Positions 48,176 through 60,500 of a stretch of DNA of 64,000 nt are shown here, piece after piece. The DNA is from Auanema rhodensis (lineage: Eukaryota; Nematoda; Chromadorea; Rhabditida; Rhabditidae), in NCBI GenBank assembly GCA_964057225.1, contig OZ059897.1, forward strand, positions 12,896,001-12,960,000, written 5' to 3'. The translations under genes and the position numbers were made by a program. The notes beneath the pieces are model-generated. The model saw nothing but the letters and a program-made list of their open reading frames with translations, was not told the origin of the DNA and did not search any database. Position 1 is the first letter of the stretch, and every line of letters starts with the position of its first letter.

Positions 48176-51100
48176 TCCAGGAATCGAGTAAATGACAGAA
48201 ATATCTTGTTATGGTTCTTCTGGAGGGCAGTAATCAACCTTTTGCCCTTAGATGGTTATCGGAAGATCTTTGAGGGAGACGGATTAGATAATCAGCTCAC
48301 TGGTCTAGCTATTCATCTGTCAATCGCACAAGGTCAGAGTAAGTTTCTACAGAAGTAAACGAAACTATTATCCTTTCTAAACCAAATTTGGCAAGAAAAA
48401 TGGGATTATTTAATTAATCGGATTTGTTTCCAAACTAGAATGCTCAGTCGGCTAGAATAAGCAATCAAATCGGACTAAAATCCTTATTTGAATGAAAGCA
48501 TCTCAGAAAATATTTTGTTCCAAGCAGACTGTTAAGACTGCGAAGATGCACAACTGTTTTTGGGTTCTTCCGGTCACAAGTTTTAAATATTAATGTATAT
48601 ATTATGGTATAAATTGGTTTTTTTCTTTAATCAATGCCATCACAACAGGTCAAGTAAATGCTGACAACAAGGAAACGGTATCTGATTTCATTGGTTTCTG
48701 ATCTCATTTGTTATGAATGCCAGCTGTCCAAGAAATTCTTAGACAATTTTTACATAACTATTAGAGTTACGATTCTTTTTATATTCTCATAAAAGAGCTT
48801 AAATAGCTTTTAGAAAGTTACATTTGGACTTCTGGTGGTCGTCTGAGCTTCGCTTTTTATTGCTTCCCACTCTATACCCATTCTTCGTCCTTCTTGTGCT
48901 TGAAGTACATTCTAAAGCAATATCAAGTACATCGAAAAGAAGAAAAGTGCATTTTCTCTGTTTGAATTATCATGGAAACGTTTACTTTTTCTGATAAAAC
49001 GGCACTATTTCATTTCCACGTATGTATACCAAATATTAATTATATTTCCTTGGCAACTTTATTATATCAAGAATATAGTTCAAAAATAGATAGAATAATG
49101 AAATGAGTAGGAGAAATTAGATGAATAGCATTTCTTTTTATAATTATTAATCATTTAATAATAATAATAAATAGATTAAATATATTTTTTTATCTATTTT
49201 ACACTTTTCGAAACATAATCCACTTACAGTTTCCCTCTCTACTTAAATTTGAAAACAAATGAAAAGAAACATAAAAGTGTCTCTGACCCCCTGTCTGTTC
49301 ATTGACACAAACGATTACGGTAGTTTTTTTCGCAACATTCATTTGGCAAGCTCAATGTCTGAATTGTCTTTCTGTTTTAATCTTCTCTATTTTCTCCCTT
49401 GTAGTCGGTATCTCTCGACATCACTTTCTCTTATATTCTCACTTCTCTCTTTATTTCAAAAGCGAGTGCATTGTAGTGATTGATCTGTAAGCCCGACGAG
49501 GACACACAGAGAGATGCAAAACACATTTGCAGAACGTAAGAATGAGAGAAATAGAAAAGTCTTTTGCAACGCTTTACGATGAACCAACGACATTTATCGT
49601 TGTGTGACGACGATCGCATCCATAACCATCACACCACGTCGACCACCAAGACATTTGATGATTCAGAAGTAAATTATCCACCTCGTATCTGCAATGTCGA
49701 TCATTACGGTGTGCTTCGTTATTTCAAAACCTTTTCAATAGAGAGCAATACAGGCTATTAAATTTGCTTCGAATCGGATAAACCAATAAGAAATACATGA
49801 TGACGTCTATAGGTTAGCGAAGACAAACGTCGTATCACATCAGTTTTTTATAAATTTCTTCATAAGTATTCAGTCCCCTTTTTTATTGCAAAGTCTTATT
49901 CTTAAAAGAGAAAGAGAAAGATAATAGTATGCCAAGCATTTTTCTGTTTTTTTTTATTTGATGGGTCGTGTTATCAAAAGAATTACGACGACCACCATAA
50001 TCTGAGATTAATTTCCTAATTGAGAGCAGAGTTTTTTTTTATGTTGAAAATGCAATGAAATTCCGTTGCAATTTGAATTATGGCAGCAGAACGGCAAACT
50101 TCTAGAATTAGACTATGGTAGTAGTAGTTCTTGCAGCGACGCTCAAGAATCTGATTTAATTAAGTTTCCAACTTAGATATATTGCGATATTGAAGCAAAG
50201 AACATTTTTATTATACAGTAAGCTCTCATTTACCCATTTACAAAAAAAAACTCAAACATTTTCATATAAATTATTAATGATAGTTGAGACAAATAATGTT
50301 CAACGTTTAAGCACCTTTTGAGAAAAAATGTAAAAAAATTCAATATCTCACGAAAAAAACTTGACATGTTTAAGTAGCTATATATGATATAAATTATTTT
50401 AATATATATATATATATATATATTTCTTATGAGTTTGTTCAATTCTTCTAACCTTACTTTGATGAGTAAACACCATTCATATATCAAAAAATTAAACAAA
50501 AAAACGACAACTTAATCTATTAGAAACTAGTTATAGAAGATTTTCTTATATATTGGAATTTTATTATTTAATATCTGGTTTGTGATGTATATTAATTTCT
50601 ATTGTAGTCATTGTAAAATGAAATTATGCTGGTTGAAGTCAATTTATGGATTTTTTCCTCAAAAATCCGAATCAAAATGTAACACAGTTAATTCTTCCTT
50701 TTCGCCAATTTTTTGCCAACCCCTCACTCAAACACTAGTGCGCCAACATTCCGGCACTAGGTGCTTGCTAGTAAAGGACCACCCCACAGTTTTTTCGGCG
50801 ATCGTTCATTGGTTGATCCCACCCATTTTTTCGCTTCAAGCGCTTGTGTGTTCCATATTGCAATCTTTCGATTAGCTGTCGATTCACATTTTTTAGAATC
50901 TCTCTGTCTCTCTGTCTCTGTCTATCCCTCTCTCATTCTCTTGTTCTTGCTTCGATTTTCGTTCAATCAGAAAAAAAAGCTCACAATTGTGCAGAGCGAC
51001 GTCAGCGAGATTGAAAACGAGAAGAAGAAATTGGCAACGAAAGGATGTACATTACGATTTCGAGGACGACATTTATGATTACGAAGACTAATGTTGCTTG

Positions 51101-53984
51101 TTGATATCCAGGGCGGTCTTGGCTTCATTATGATGAATATCTTAGTAATCTTGAGCTTATTTAACATGAACATTCATTTATATGTTAATTGGATAGTATT
51201 CAACAAAAAAAAATGGATAGAGAGAGATAGAGTAAAGCTGACATCAAATGGAAATGAAACGAACGCATTCTTAATAAGTGTTCATACTACGATCATTTTC
51301 AATGATACATGTATGAAGTCAGATAACGAGCAGACAAGAAAGAGAATGTAGCCACTATAAACTAAGAACACTAAAGATTAAGCATAGTAATGAAGTCCTA
51401 TATCGATTTTATTGTTAAATACCGTAGTAAATGCTGATAGTAGATTTACAATCGTTTTTTTTTGTTCTGGAGAAATATATATATATATATATCCATTTAC
51501 TTATTTATTCTACTCGGAAATGAAATCATAAGCTTATGACGATGTAAAAAGCTTAAAAATGTCAAACATAAACATTTCATTATATATAATGATGTATATA
51601 TATATATATCAAATATTGACATATAACTGTATATTAATGATAAAATATGTCATATAAGTATATTTAGATAGTATAATATTATTTTTTTTTCTTAATAATA
51701 TGGATGAACGTTGATTTTCAAGTTTTATCTATTTGACTTGTTGAGGAAGAAATACGTAAATGTGCTTTGAAGTAAGTTCACTTCATGCTTCAGGAAATGT
51801 CAAAGAGAAATAGAGATTTCTTTCTCACTTTCTTCTATGAAATCCTGCTTAGCTTTGTTAAATTTTTCATCGAAAACGCTCGTCTTCACATTTTACTTTA
51901 TAAGTAGTAGTAGCATTTATGCAGAAGAATGTGTAGAATCAGTAGAATTCTTAATTCCTGCTTGCATATCCCAAACGACTTGCAAGTTTTTTTCTCTTTA
52001 ATTTAATTCAAAATAGTAAAGATTGAGAGAGCAGGAAAAAAGTAAGCGGAAGCAATGTTATTGAATAGAAATATATCGGAACTTGAATACCGTAATCAAG
52101 TTTCGAGTTCCGTTCGTTCAGTTTGAAACTGCTGTTCCGTTCGGCTCATCATTCTCTAATTCAGTTTTTTTAAATATTCATTTGATTTGGTGGTGATTTT
52201 GCTATATTCGAAAAGAAACGAGAACATAATAGTAGCTGGTCATGATGAGAGGGTTAACAGTGTGAAGAAAAGGAAAAGTTTTGCAAACTAATTGAATGGA
52301 ACAGATCTATTTTCTGAAGTACTCTTCTACATATTCTTTGAAATATATACGTATGCTCTCGAAAGAAATATGAAATAAAATCATTCACATATGTTTCATG
52401 AGGATATCTTATTAGTTGAATAGAGAGAAGACGAAAGAGAACGAAGAGAAAGACAAAAAAAGCACATTTTGCATTATTAATAATGCTTTCTAATCTAAAT
52501 TTTCTTATATATATATGAACAATTGAAGCTTTTCTGTTCCGTGTTTATTCTATTTATTCATAATTGTTGTGAATAGTTCAATAGACGAAAAGTTTTCATC
52601 AATCTCCATCACCTTTGTCATCATACATTATTATTGGGGGGATGGCTTATGGGATACGTATGTAACAGCCACATGTCTTTGTCTTGTTTCACAGCATTCA
52701 CTTTGAGCAGGGACTTAGTAACAAAAATTCTCATTAGTAGTCTTCAATCCCCGTATAGCCATTTCTTTAATCATTTTTTGAAGTAGATGAAAAGCATTAG
52801 CTTGAAAGCTAGGCTAAAGGCTTAAAAAATGTCATTCAATTGAGGCTTTTCTAATGCTCCTACAACGAAATAAAAAAATCGTATAAGAACCAGATGAGCG
52901 GAAATGTTTCTCACAGCATCTCCCTTTCTAAACATTTGTTTTGCAACAAGAACTAAGTTTAGTAGAAAATACGGTAATAGGAAGGGAACTTTTTTGTAAA
53001 ATTATGAAGTTTTAAACGAACTTAATGGTCAGTTGGTCAAAGAATGCAGGACAGGTAATGAAGAAGACCATATCATCCATTTTGTGATATGTGAATCCGG
53101 TTCAGAATTGATTGCAACAAACTTGCAAACAATCGAAATAGGCTCTGATTCCATGAATATTCATGAATCGCTTCCAACTTGACAGGCTAGTCAACCGTTT
53201 TTTCTGTACTCGCAATTAGAAAATACAGTATTCTGACAGAGAAAAGTGCATAGAATCCGGAGAACACTCTTCCTAGATGGTGTCATAGTTTCTGTTCGAT
53301 GTCTTTCATATGACAACGTTATCATTATTTCGCTCAGATGTTTTTGAAGAAACTTTTTATGATATTTCTAGATCAAAACTTATTCTCAAGATGTATTTTA
53401 GAGATTTCAAGTTCATAAAGGAATGAGCTCTAAAATATTCGAAAGAAATATTTGTATAGATGAGAAAGAGATATTATCTTAAACTCTCTTCATAATTTCT
53501 AATGTTTCATTCAGAACTCAATCATTTTTGATACAATATGATTTTACCGTTTTTCATATATATTTTTATCAATGAATAGTTTCAATCTTATTCTTTTCAT
53601 AAAACAAAGTTTGACTGCTAAATATTGAGCCCAAAGTGTTGTATTGATGAAAATATCAAATTTCGTTCGTATACTCTTTATCAGTGAACGAGTTATATCA
53701 GGTGTTCCACTTTATAAGTTTTGAAAAAAAAAAATCTCTGATCGCATTCATGTTGGTAAAGTGTTCTTACATATTGTACCAAAGATAAGTTCAATTTCAA
53801 TTTTGTTTCAAAATTAATGAGCGGATATTCACTTTTAAGTTACCCTATTCAGCTCTTCTTCGTATGGATGTAAGAAAGAAGTAATGGATATGTTAACTGA
53901 ATGGGCATATGTATGTACTTGTATGAAGCAACCCAATAAACCTATATCATTGCGTGATATGAATACAAATTTTCAGTTGTACTT

Positions 53985-53985
<1 letters not shown>

Positions 53986-54039
<54 letters not shown>

Positions 54040-54044
54040 CGCTC
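53986..54044. repeat. TC microsatellite
   Basis: Pure TC run of about 50 bases ending in CGCTCGCTC. The surrounding open frame is a repeat artefact. A matching GA-rich run (GAGAAAGAGAGAGAGAG) follows at about 54222-54241. Confidence 0.9.
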
Positions 54045-54861
54045 ACTATTTCTTTCTCTCTCTTCTTTGTGTAGATTCGCTCATATCCAAAAAACGTCTG
54101 ACTATTCTACCGTATCTATAAACCCAATCATCCACTATTTGACAATCAAACGAAATGAGAACAGTAACATAGAAAACGATAGAGAGGAGAAAGAAAAAAC
54201 GAGGAACATTGCGCAAAATCGAGAGAAAGAGAGAGAGAGAGGGACAATACCAACGTTTTTTTGTCTTTTCGACCTTGCATTTCTTTACTTTGCTCTTCTA
54301 AAAGCCTATCGTGTTTAATTGTTTTAAAAGGACCGAAAACACTGTAGGATAGAAATGATTATCTCATGGTTTAGATGGTTTAGATGGTTCTTGAATTTAA
54401 TTTTAAACTGTTAATTTGAATTAATTAACCTTATAGCACAAAAAGAGAGAATTCAAATTACTCAGCTTCTTCCTATTTTCACTAAATTTCCTTCCAAATC
54501 TGAAAACATAGTGAATGAGTTTCTCAGACAAGCCCTCACTTCATTGAGTTTGGTGATCACATAATATAGTGAACCAAGTTTTCAAGTTTAACAAAAAAAG
54601 AGGAGAAAAAAACATTTTTTTAATAATAAAATTGTATTTAAGTTCTTTTCAATCTTTCTCACCATTTCATAAACATTTTTCATAAAAAGTAATAGTTATT
54701 CTACTAAAAGCTTGTGATCTACTTGTTCAATTGAAATATATTTTAAATTAAAACCCAAATTACAATATGACTACTGTATATACATATGAAAAATTACAAA
54801 TTTTCAATTCTTTTCATTGTATAATAGCATCAGAAATCCTTATCTTGTCGTATATGAAGCT

Positions 54862-54863
<2 letters not shown>

Positions 54864-54937
<74 letters not shown>

Positions 54938-54954
54938 TATGACGAGAGAGAGCG
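54864..54954. repeat. CT microsatellite followed by GA arm
   Basis: About 70 bases of pure CT (54864-54933), a short spacer ATGTATGAC, then GAGAGAGAGCG. The end of the CT run and the GA block are complementary, so a hairpin or triplex can form. Confidence 0.85.
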
Positions 54955-57019
54955 CAAAAATAGACGAAATCATCGTGTGTTCATTAGAAATTATTCAAAA
55001 CTCATGACTACATATATCTGATTTTCATTTTTTTTTCTACCAACCTGCAAGATACTCAAGATCTGTTATAATCTTGTTCAAAAAAAGTAACTGAGGAAGT
55101 TGACACAATTTTTTTTATTCTCGAAGCAGTTGTTGAAGCAGCGGAACTTTTTTCTTTCCTTCTTGATTACGGTAACAATTTATTTTGAAGCTTAAGTTTC
55201 TCAGTGTTGCCTATAAGATATTTGATCTTATTTATTAGAAAAAAAGAATATATGATTAAGAAAAGACGGATAAGTGACGATTATCTTTCCAATTATAGTG
55301 ATCAGCTGCTGAAATGAAGAAAATAATAAAAGCATAATAATAAAAAGAATTTAACGAGAGATATAGGATAAAAATTAAAAACAATATTGTTAACTTTATA
55401 ATCAAACTTTTAAAACTTATATTTACCGCATATCAAACATTATAATAGTTCCAGTTCAATTTCTTATCAGACCAAAAAAAACTTGGCCCTCACAGTTCTT
55501 TTCGACAATATATATTTAATGTTCCATCATAAAAGGTATATATGATCTATAAAGATGTTTTTTTCTTTATTTTTACAATTCATTCATGAATACAAATCAA
55601 GAAGTTACAAAGCCAAAAAAAATATTTTCTTGCTTGTCTACTGTATTTTCATTTCTTTCCTTTGATTACTCTCTTTACCATTTGTCTTTCTCTCGCTCTC
55701 TTTCTCTCTATCATTTTCCTTTGAAAACTCTTTCAATGAACTCTCTGAAACATTATAATTCTCAGGGTATTGTGTGAAAATGGAAGAGAAATATAGAGAA
55801 AAGTTCGTGGAAGTTATTCATTCTGAAAACAGCTTTCTCAAACTTTCATAATCAATAGTTAATATAGCAACTAATTGCTTTATATAGTAAAACTATGAAA
55901 ATTAATTTTGGTTACCGTATTCTGTCTAGTTTATGAACTCTTTTTCGACTTTGCTGTAGTTGATTGAAAGGATTATATAGCACGTATACATACAAATGGT
56001 TTCGTTAACTTAATATTGAATAAACTGATTGAAATATAGATAAGATGACCTTTTTTGATGAAAAATCTCTTTTTGACTTGTCAACCAAATCCTATTCATA
56101 TTAACCAACCATATATTAGCTATTTGTCTTCGCTGATTCTTAAAAATCAAAAGTTGCAACATCAAAGAAGTTTCTTTTATTCAGAGTTTATAAGATTTCT
56201 TTATATCTTCCTCATTTCGCTGGAATTCTTTTCATCATCTCTTTCGGATTATGAGAGACATTTTGATTCTGAGAGAATACTTGCATGATGAAGCGACAGA
56301 TGAAACGTTGTGTAAACGAATTCTTCTTTTCAAAATAGTTCATATGAAGAGAAGAAGAGTAATACATACATACATTACAAGTGAATAAATCTGATATTCT
56401 TGACAACTTTTTCGGTAATTATCTTTAAGTATATATGTTCTCTACATTTAAACATGCGTTCATTAAATTATTCATATGTTTAGTTAAGATTTAAAACATC
56501 CAAGATTACTGTAGGATATGAAGCAATATATCTTCTAAAGTTAAAATTCAATCATTTCTCTTTGTTTTATGATTATAGTACTAATTCTGATTATTCTGAT
56601 TTGTTTTCTTGATTAGATAACATGCTACAAGCTTATCATCTTTTTCTTTTAAATTTCAGAAACCTTTGTTACGAGTATTAAGGGTAAAAATTTGAGAAAA
56701 ATGTATATGAAACGAGAACGTGAGTTTAAGATTTTCTTATTCAATTACTTTACTAATACTATCATTTTTATTTTACTAATCATAGGTATAAGTATAGCAT
56801 TTATGTTCATGTTGGTCTTATTCTACTTATTCTCTTTATGCTTCTTCTGATGTTTTTCGATGATTCGTCCGTCAGCATAACCGAAAAAGTTACAAAGTTT
56901 TATCAGTAATCTATTTATTCAAAGATTAGAGTGCTTCATTAGGCGTTATCATTACTATAAAACTTAGATGAGGTCTCTTCTAGAGCTTTATCTTCGTCAC
57001 AAAACTTCTTTTTGAACTA

Positions 57020-57120
57020 TTTACCAGTGTTGCGGCTTCTGGGCGGAGCTATTTCGAAGAGTTTTGTATAGAGAGAGGGCCAGGGGCAACGAATGTTGCG
57101 AGCGGCTCAGGGGGCGGAAT
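57020..57120 (+). promoter_or_regulatory. mab-3: GC-rich proximal promoter of the mab-3-type gene
   Basis: Dense CG block about 430-530 bases before the start codon. It holds two GGGCGGA boxes, a GA tract (AGAGAGAGGG) and the MAB-3 consensus core. TC-rich DNA follows (57140-57240). Promoter status is inferred from composition and position. Confidence 0.5.
57092..57101 (+). promoter_or_regulatory. Candidate MAB-3 (DM-domain) binding site
   Basis: AATGTTGCGA, an exact match to the core of the published C. elegans MAB-3 consensus (AATGTTGCGA followed by W-N-T). It sits in an inverted repeat, GCAAC-GAAT-GTTGC. The next bases (GCG) do not fit the W-N-T tail. It lies about 450 bases upstream of a gene encoding a MAB-3-type protein, suggesting feedback control. 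Confidence 0.5.
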
Positions 57121-57546
57121 GGCTTTAACTATCCACAAACACACTCTGTTTCTCTTTCTTTCGTTTTATCTTTCTACGTTTCTTCACGTCTTTACACTCT
57201 CCTACTATCTATCTATCTCCTCCCCTTTCGCCTCCACCAGCCCATTTCTACAGCCAACACGGCCAGCAGTCGGCTGTTTCTCCATCATTCGCCCTTTGCT
57301 GACTCCGCCCTCACTGTCTAGCTTCGATCTCTCGTGCAATATCAGAAAGTTCTCGTATAAGGAAGCTTAAAAAATTTCGCCACTTTACTCGGACAAATAT
57401 AGCTGAGCTGTGCATCAGCTAGGTTTCTCACACTTCACCAGTGTTCATTTTGTGGGCTACCGTACTACTTCTGTTCTTAACAGAACATCATTCCAATTAT
57501 TTCTTCAACAATTTGATAAGGATAACCATTTCAATTTATATTGAAG

Positions 57547-60500
57547 ATGGACGCTAGCTCTACGGAAGGTAATTTTTCCTTTAATCAAAAAGAAAAAAGA
57601 AAAGTCAAAGAAGCAATGTTCTTCATAATATTCATTCACCACCCAGGTTTCAATTTCTATTTCCTTTCCTCAAAATATAATATTCTGCTATATATCCACA
57701 TATTCTATATTTATCCTTCATACTCATCATATAATTTTACCTTTCAGTTTTTTTCATAAAAATTCCGAATTCCTCTCTTACATGGCTTGTTCATATGTAG
57801 AAAACTTTAAAAGATTTCAAAAAATGAGAAGAAATCAACGTTTAAACTCCTCACTTAACAACCTTATTGAAAACTTCATACAACCGGTTCTTAATAAGCT
57901 AAAGTGAAAAATGAAACATAATTTTTTTCATTTTGTTTCAAAGCCTAAAACTCGAATATCGTAACCTAATTTCTCACAAAAATATCGTTCATTTCATAGA
58001 GACATGCATACAGTGTATGTACATTGTGGTTCAATACACACTTTTCCTATTCATTTCGCCAATTTTAGTAGTATTGTTCATCATGTTTCCATATCGTTGC
58101 TAAAATATGTGGGTGGTCTACGTTTACATGTCAATTTCCAATAAATTTCTGCATCCTGTACCAATGAAGCCAACAGACATTTTTTCCCTCCATCCTTTTT
58201 TTCTGTATTTTACTCTCTCCTTCTCTCTTTTCTTTGCACTACCTCGTAGTCATTTTTCTTTTCTCTCTTTGTTTCTCATCAAGCGCAAAGAATTGGTCTG
58301 ATTCCTCGATCTTTTTTTACTGTCCTTGTGTCTCTTCCACTGTTTCGGCTCATTTGTTTTGAAAAACACTCTCATTGTTTCTGGATGGACCTCCCGAATC
58401 TTAATCGCACCAGCAGCTACCGTAACCTACATACAGTTGTAGAGTTTCAATGTCCTCTGTCATATTGCTTGGGGTATAAAGTTTTCACTTTCTTTTCCTT
58501 ATCTACCTCCTTCTCACTCTTTCTTTGTATTTCTCTGCCTTCCTCTTTTTCCTTTTTACTCTCACAGTTTTCAAACTTCGTCTGCGTTATTGCGAATCTT
58601 CCAGAAAAAAATTATCATTCGCATCATCAGTATCATTCATGAACCGACCTTCAAATCATGATTTTCATTAGAAACTTTTTGATAGTCACGGTCTGGAATT
58701 GATTCTTATCAGTAAAAGTTTTGTCAAAGTCTGATTGGCTTACGTTTTGAATATTTCTCTGAGGAATATCCCATCTAAAGTAATCTTATAATCTATTGAA
58801 AACCTATTCTTTTCTGTTTCATACATTATTTTTTACCTTTTATTCTTTATAACATAAGATATTAACTATTATTATTTTTATTTTGCTGTAATAGTTATTG
58901 TATTGATTGCTATTTTCTGTCAAGTATGCGTTTGAACTAATCGAATTTTGATTTTTCCATAACGCTCTGTTCCAACTACAGTAATGATACTTCATCGGCA
59001 GCATTTTGAGAATATATTAAACATCCTTATCCGCTACTTACACAGAACTACTTAACTCAAGCTTCTCAAGCACAAAATCATTTACCAAAAATATATCCTC
59101 TGTTCCTTATTTCACATTCCTCTTTTTAGAAATTATTGACGTGGTTGGTGATATGTCGAAAGACGACACCTTCTCAAGCTCCTCATCTGTTATTTCTGAA
59201 AAAGAAAATTCAAATTCAATAGAACAAGAGCAAAACTCTGCTGAACGTAAGTATTTTTGCCAACGCTGCTTGAATCATGGGTTTGAACATCCTCGGAAAG
59301 GTCATAAGCCTCACTGCCAGTAAGTTTTTAGTAGCAACTTTTCTATAAAAATGCAACATCTATAATCTTAAGGTATGCCAAATGTGAATGTAAAGATTGT
59401 TCCATGGTAGAACGTAGACGACAGCTTAATAATCGTCTTTCAAAATGTAATCCAGCTGTCATGAAAACCGAAGTTGTCAATGGAAAGAAGAGCCGCATTC
59501 CATGTTGCTCAAGATGTGCTTGTCACGGACTGGTAAATCCACTCAAAGGACATAAGAAAGCTCTATGTCCATTCCGTGATTGCAAATGTGAAGTTGTAAG
59601 TTTTAACTTTGAGGTTTTCATTTCATTAACATATTACAAATTTTCTTCAAAAACTCTAATCTACCTATTTGACTAATTAACAGAAAATATAATTCACATT
59701 TTTAAAAATAAATTAATGCTAGCAGACAGTTAATTTTAATTAATGTTACCGTACTCGCTTCAAACAAGGCAAAAACCTTTTGTATGATCTTTCTGTTGTT
59801 TTAAAAGATCGGTTAAATCTTCACGCATGTGAACGATTAGGTCTTCAAGCACATCGGGATTCCTCTCTTTTCTCTCTCTAACTCTCTCAATCTCTCTTTC
59901 TCTCCCTCTTTTTTTTGTTTCATCCTTCGTCTTATTTTCTTCCCATTATTCATTTCCTATGTCTTCTTGCATTCTACCGTTTGTCGCAACGATGCGATGA
60001 TTCTTTGCTGACAATCAAATGTTATTGTCCAACAGACATTTTTTGAAATCTTTATGTGGATGTCTGTATGTATCGTTTACCCATTAATTTTTCCTCCTGA
60101 TGGTTTTTCACCTCGTTTCATCTTCTCTAACATCACCTTCATTCTACTATTCGCACTGTTTCAAACCATTCAAGAATACGGTAGTAAATGTATTCAGAAA
60201 TATAGAGAAAAGGGAAAACGCTGTTGAGTATTCCGTTTAAAAGACAAAACATAAGATATACCAGTTTTGTTATAGTTAATATGATTTTTTCCCTTTGAAC
60301 AATGAAACGTTTTGTTATACGATACTTCAAAAGTATTCTAATAAAATTTTTGATTAAATTACCATTATTATTTCTTTTATAATTCAATTTGTGAATATAA
60401 TTATTTCGTATTCTTATTAATTTTTTTTCCATTTAATTTATATTTAACTAAAATTAATATTTTTCATTAGTTACAGTATACGTAATAGTAAAATGAGTGA

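Larger units (their letters stand above)
48176..57546. other. 9.4 kb gene-free region upstream of the mab-3-type gene
   Basis: No exons supported on either strand. It contains long CT tracts, TA repeats, GC-richer islands (49500-49700, 50700-50870, 57020-57120), inverted CCAAT boxes (CATTGGTTG near 50808) and many copies of TACCGTA/TACGGTA. It lies between two divergently transcribed developmental genes (cuticlin, minus; mab-3-type, plus), so it probably contains their shared regulatory DNA. Confidence 0.5.

Noticed and set aside
53884-54318. 144-codon open frame across the TC microsatellite
   Set aside because: Half of it is Leu-Ser repeat from the TC run; a repeat artefact.
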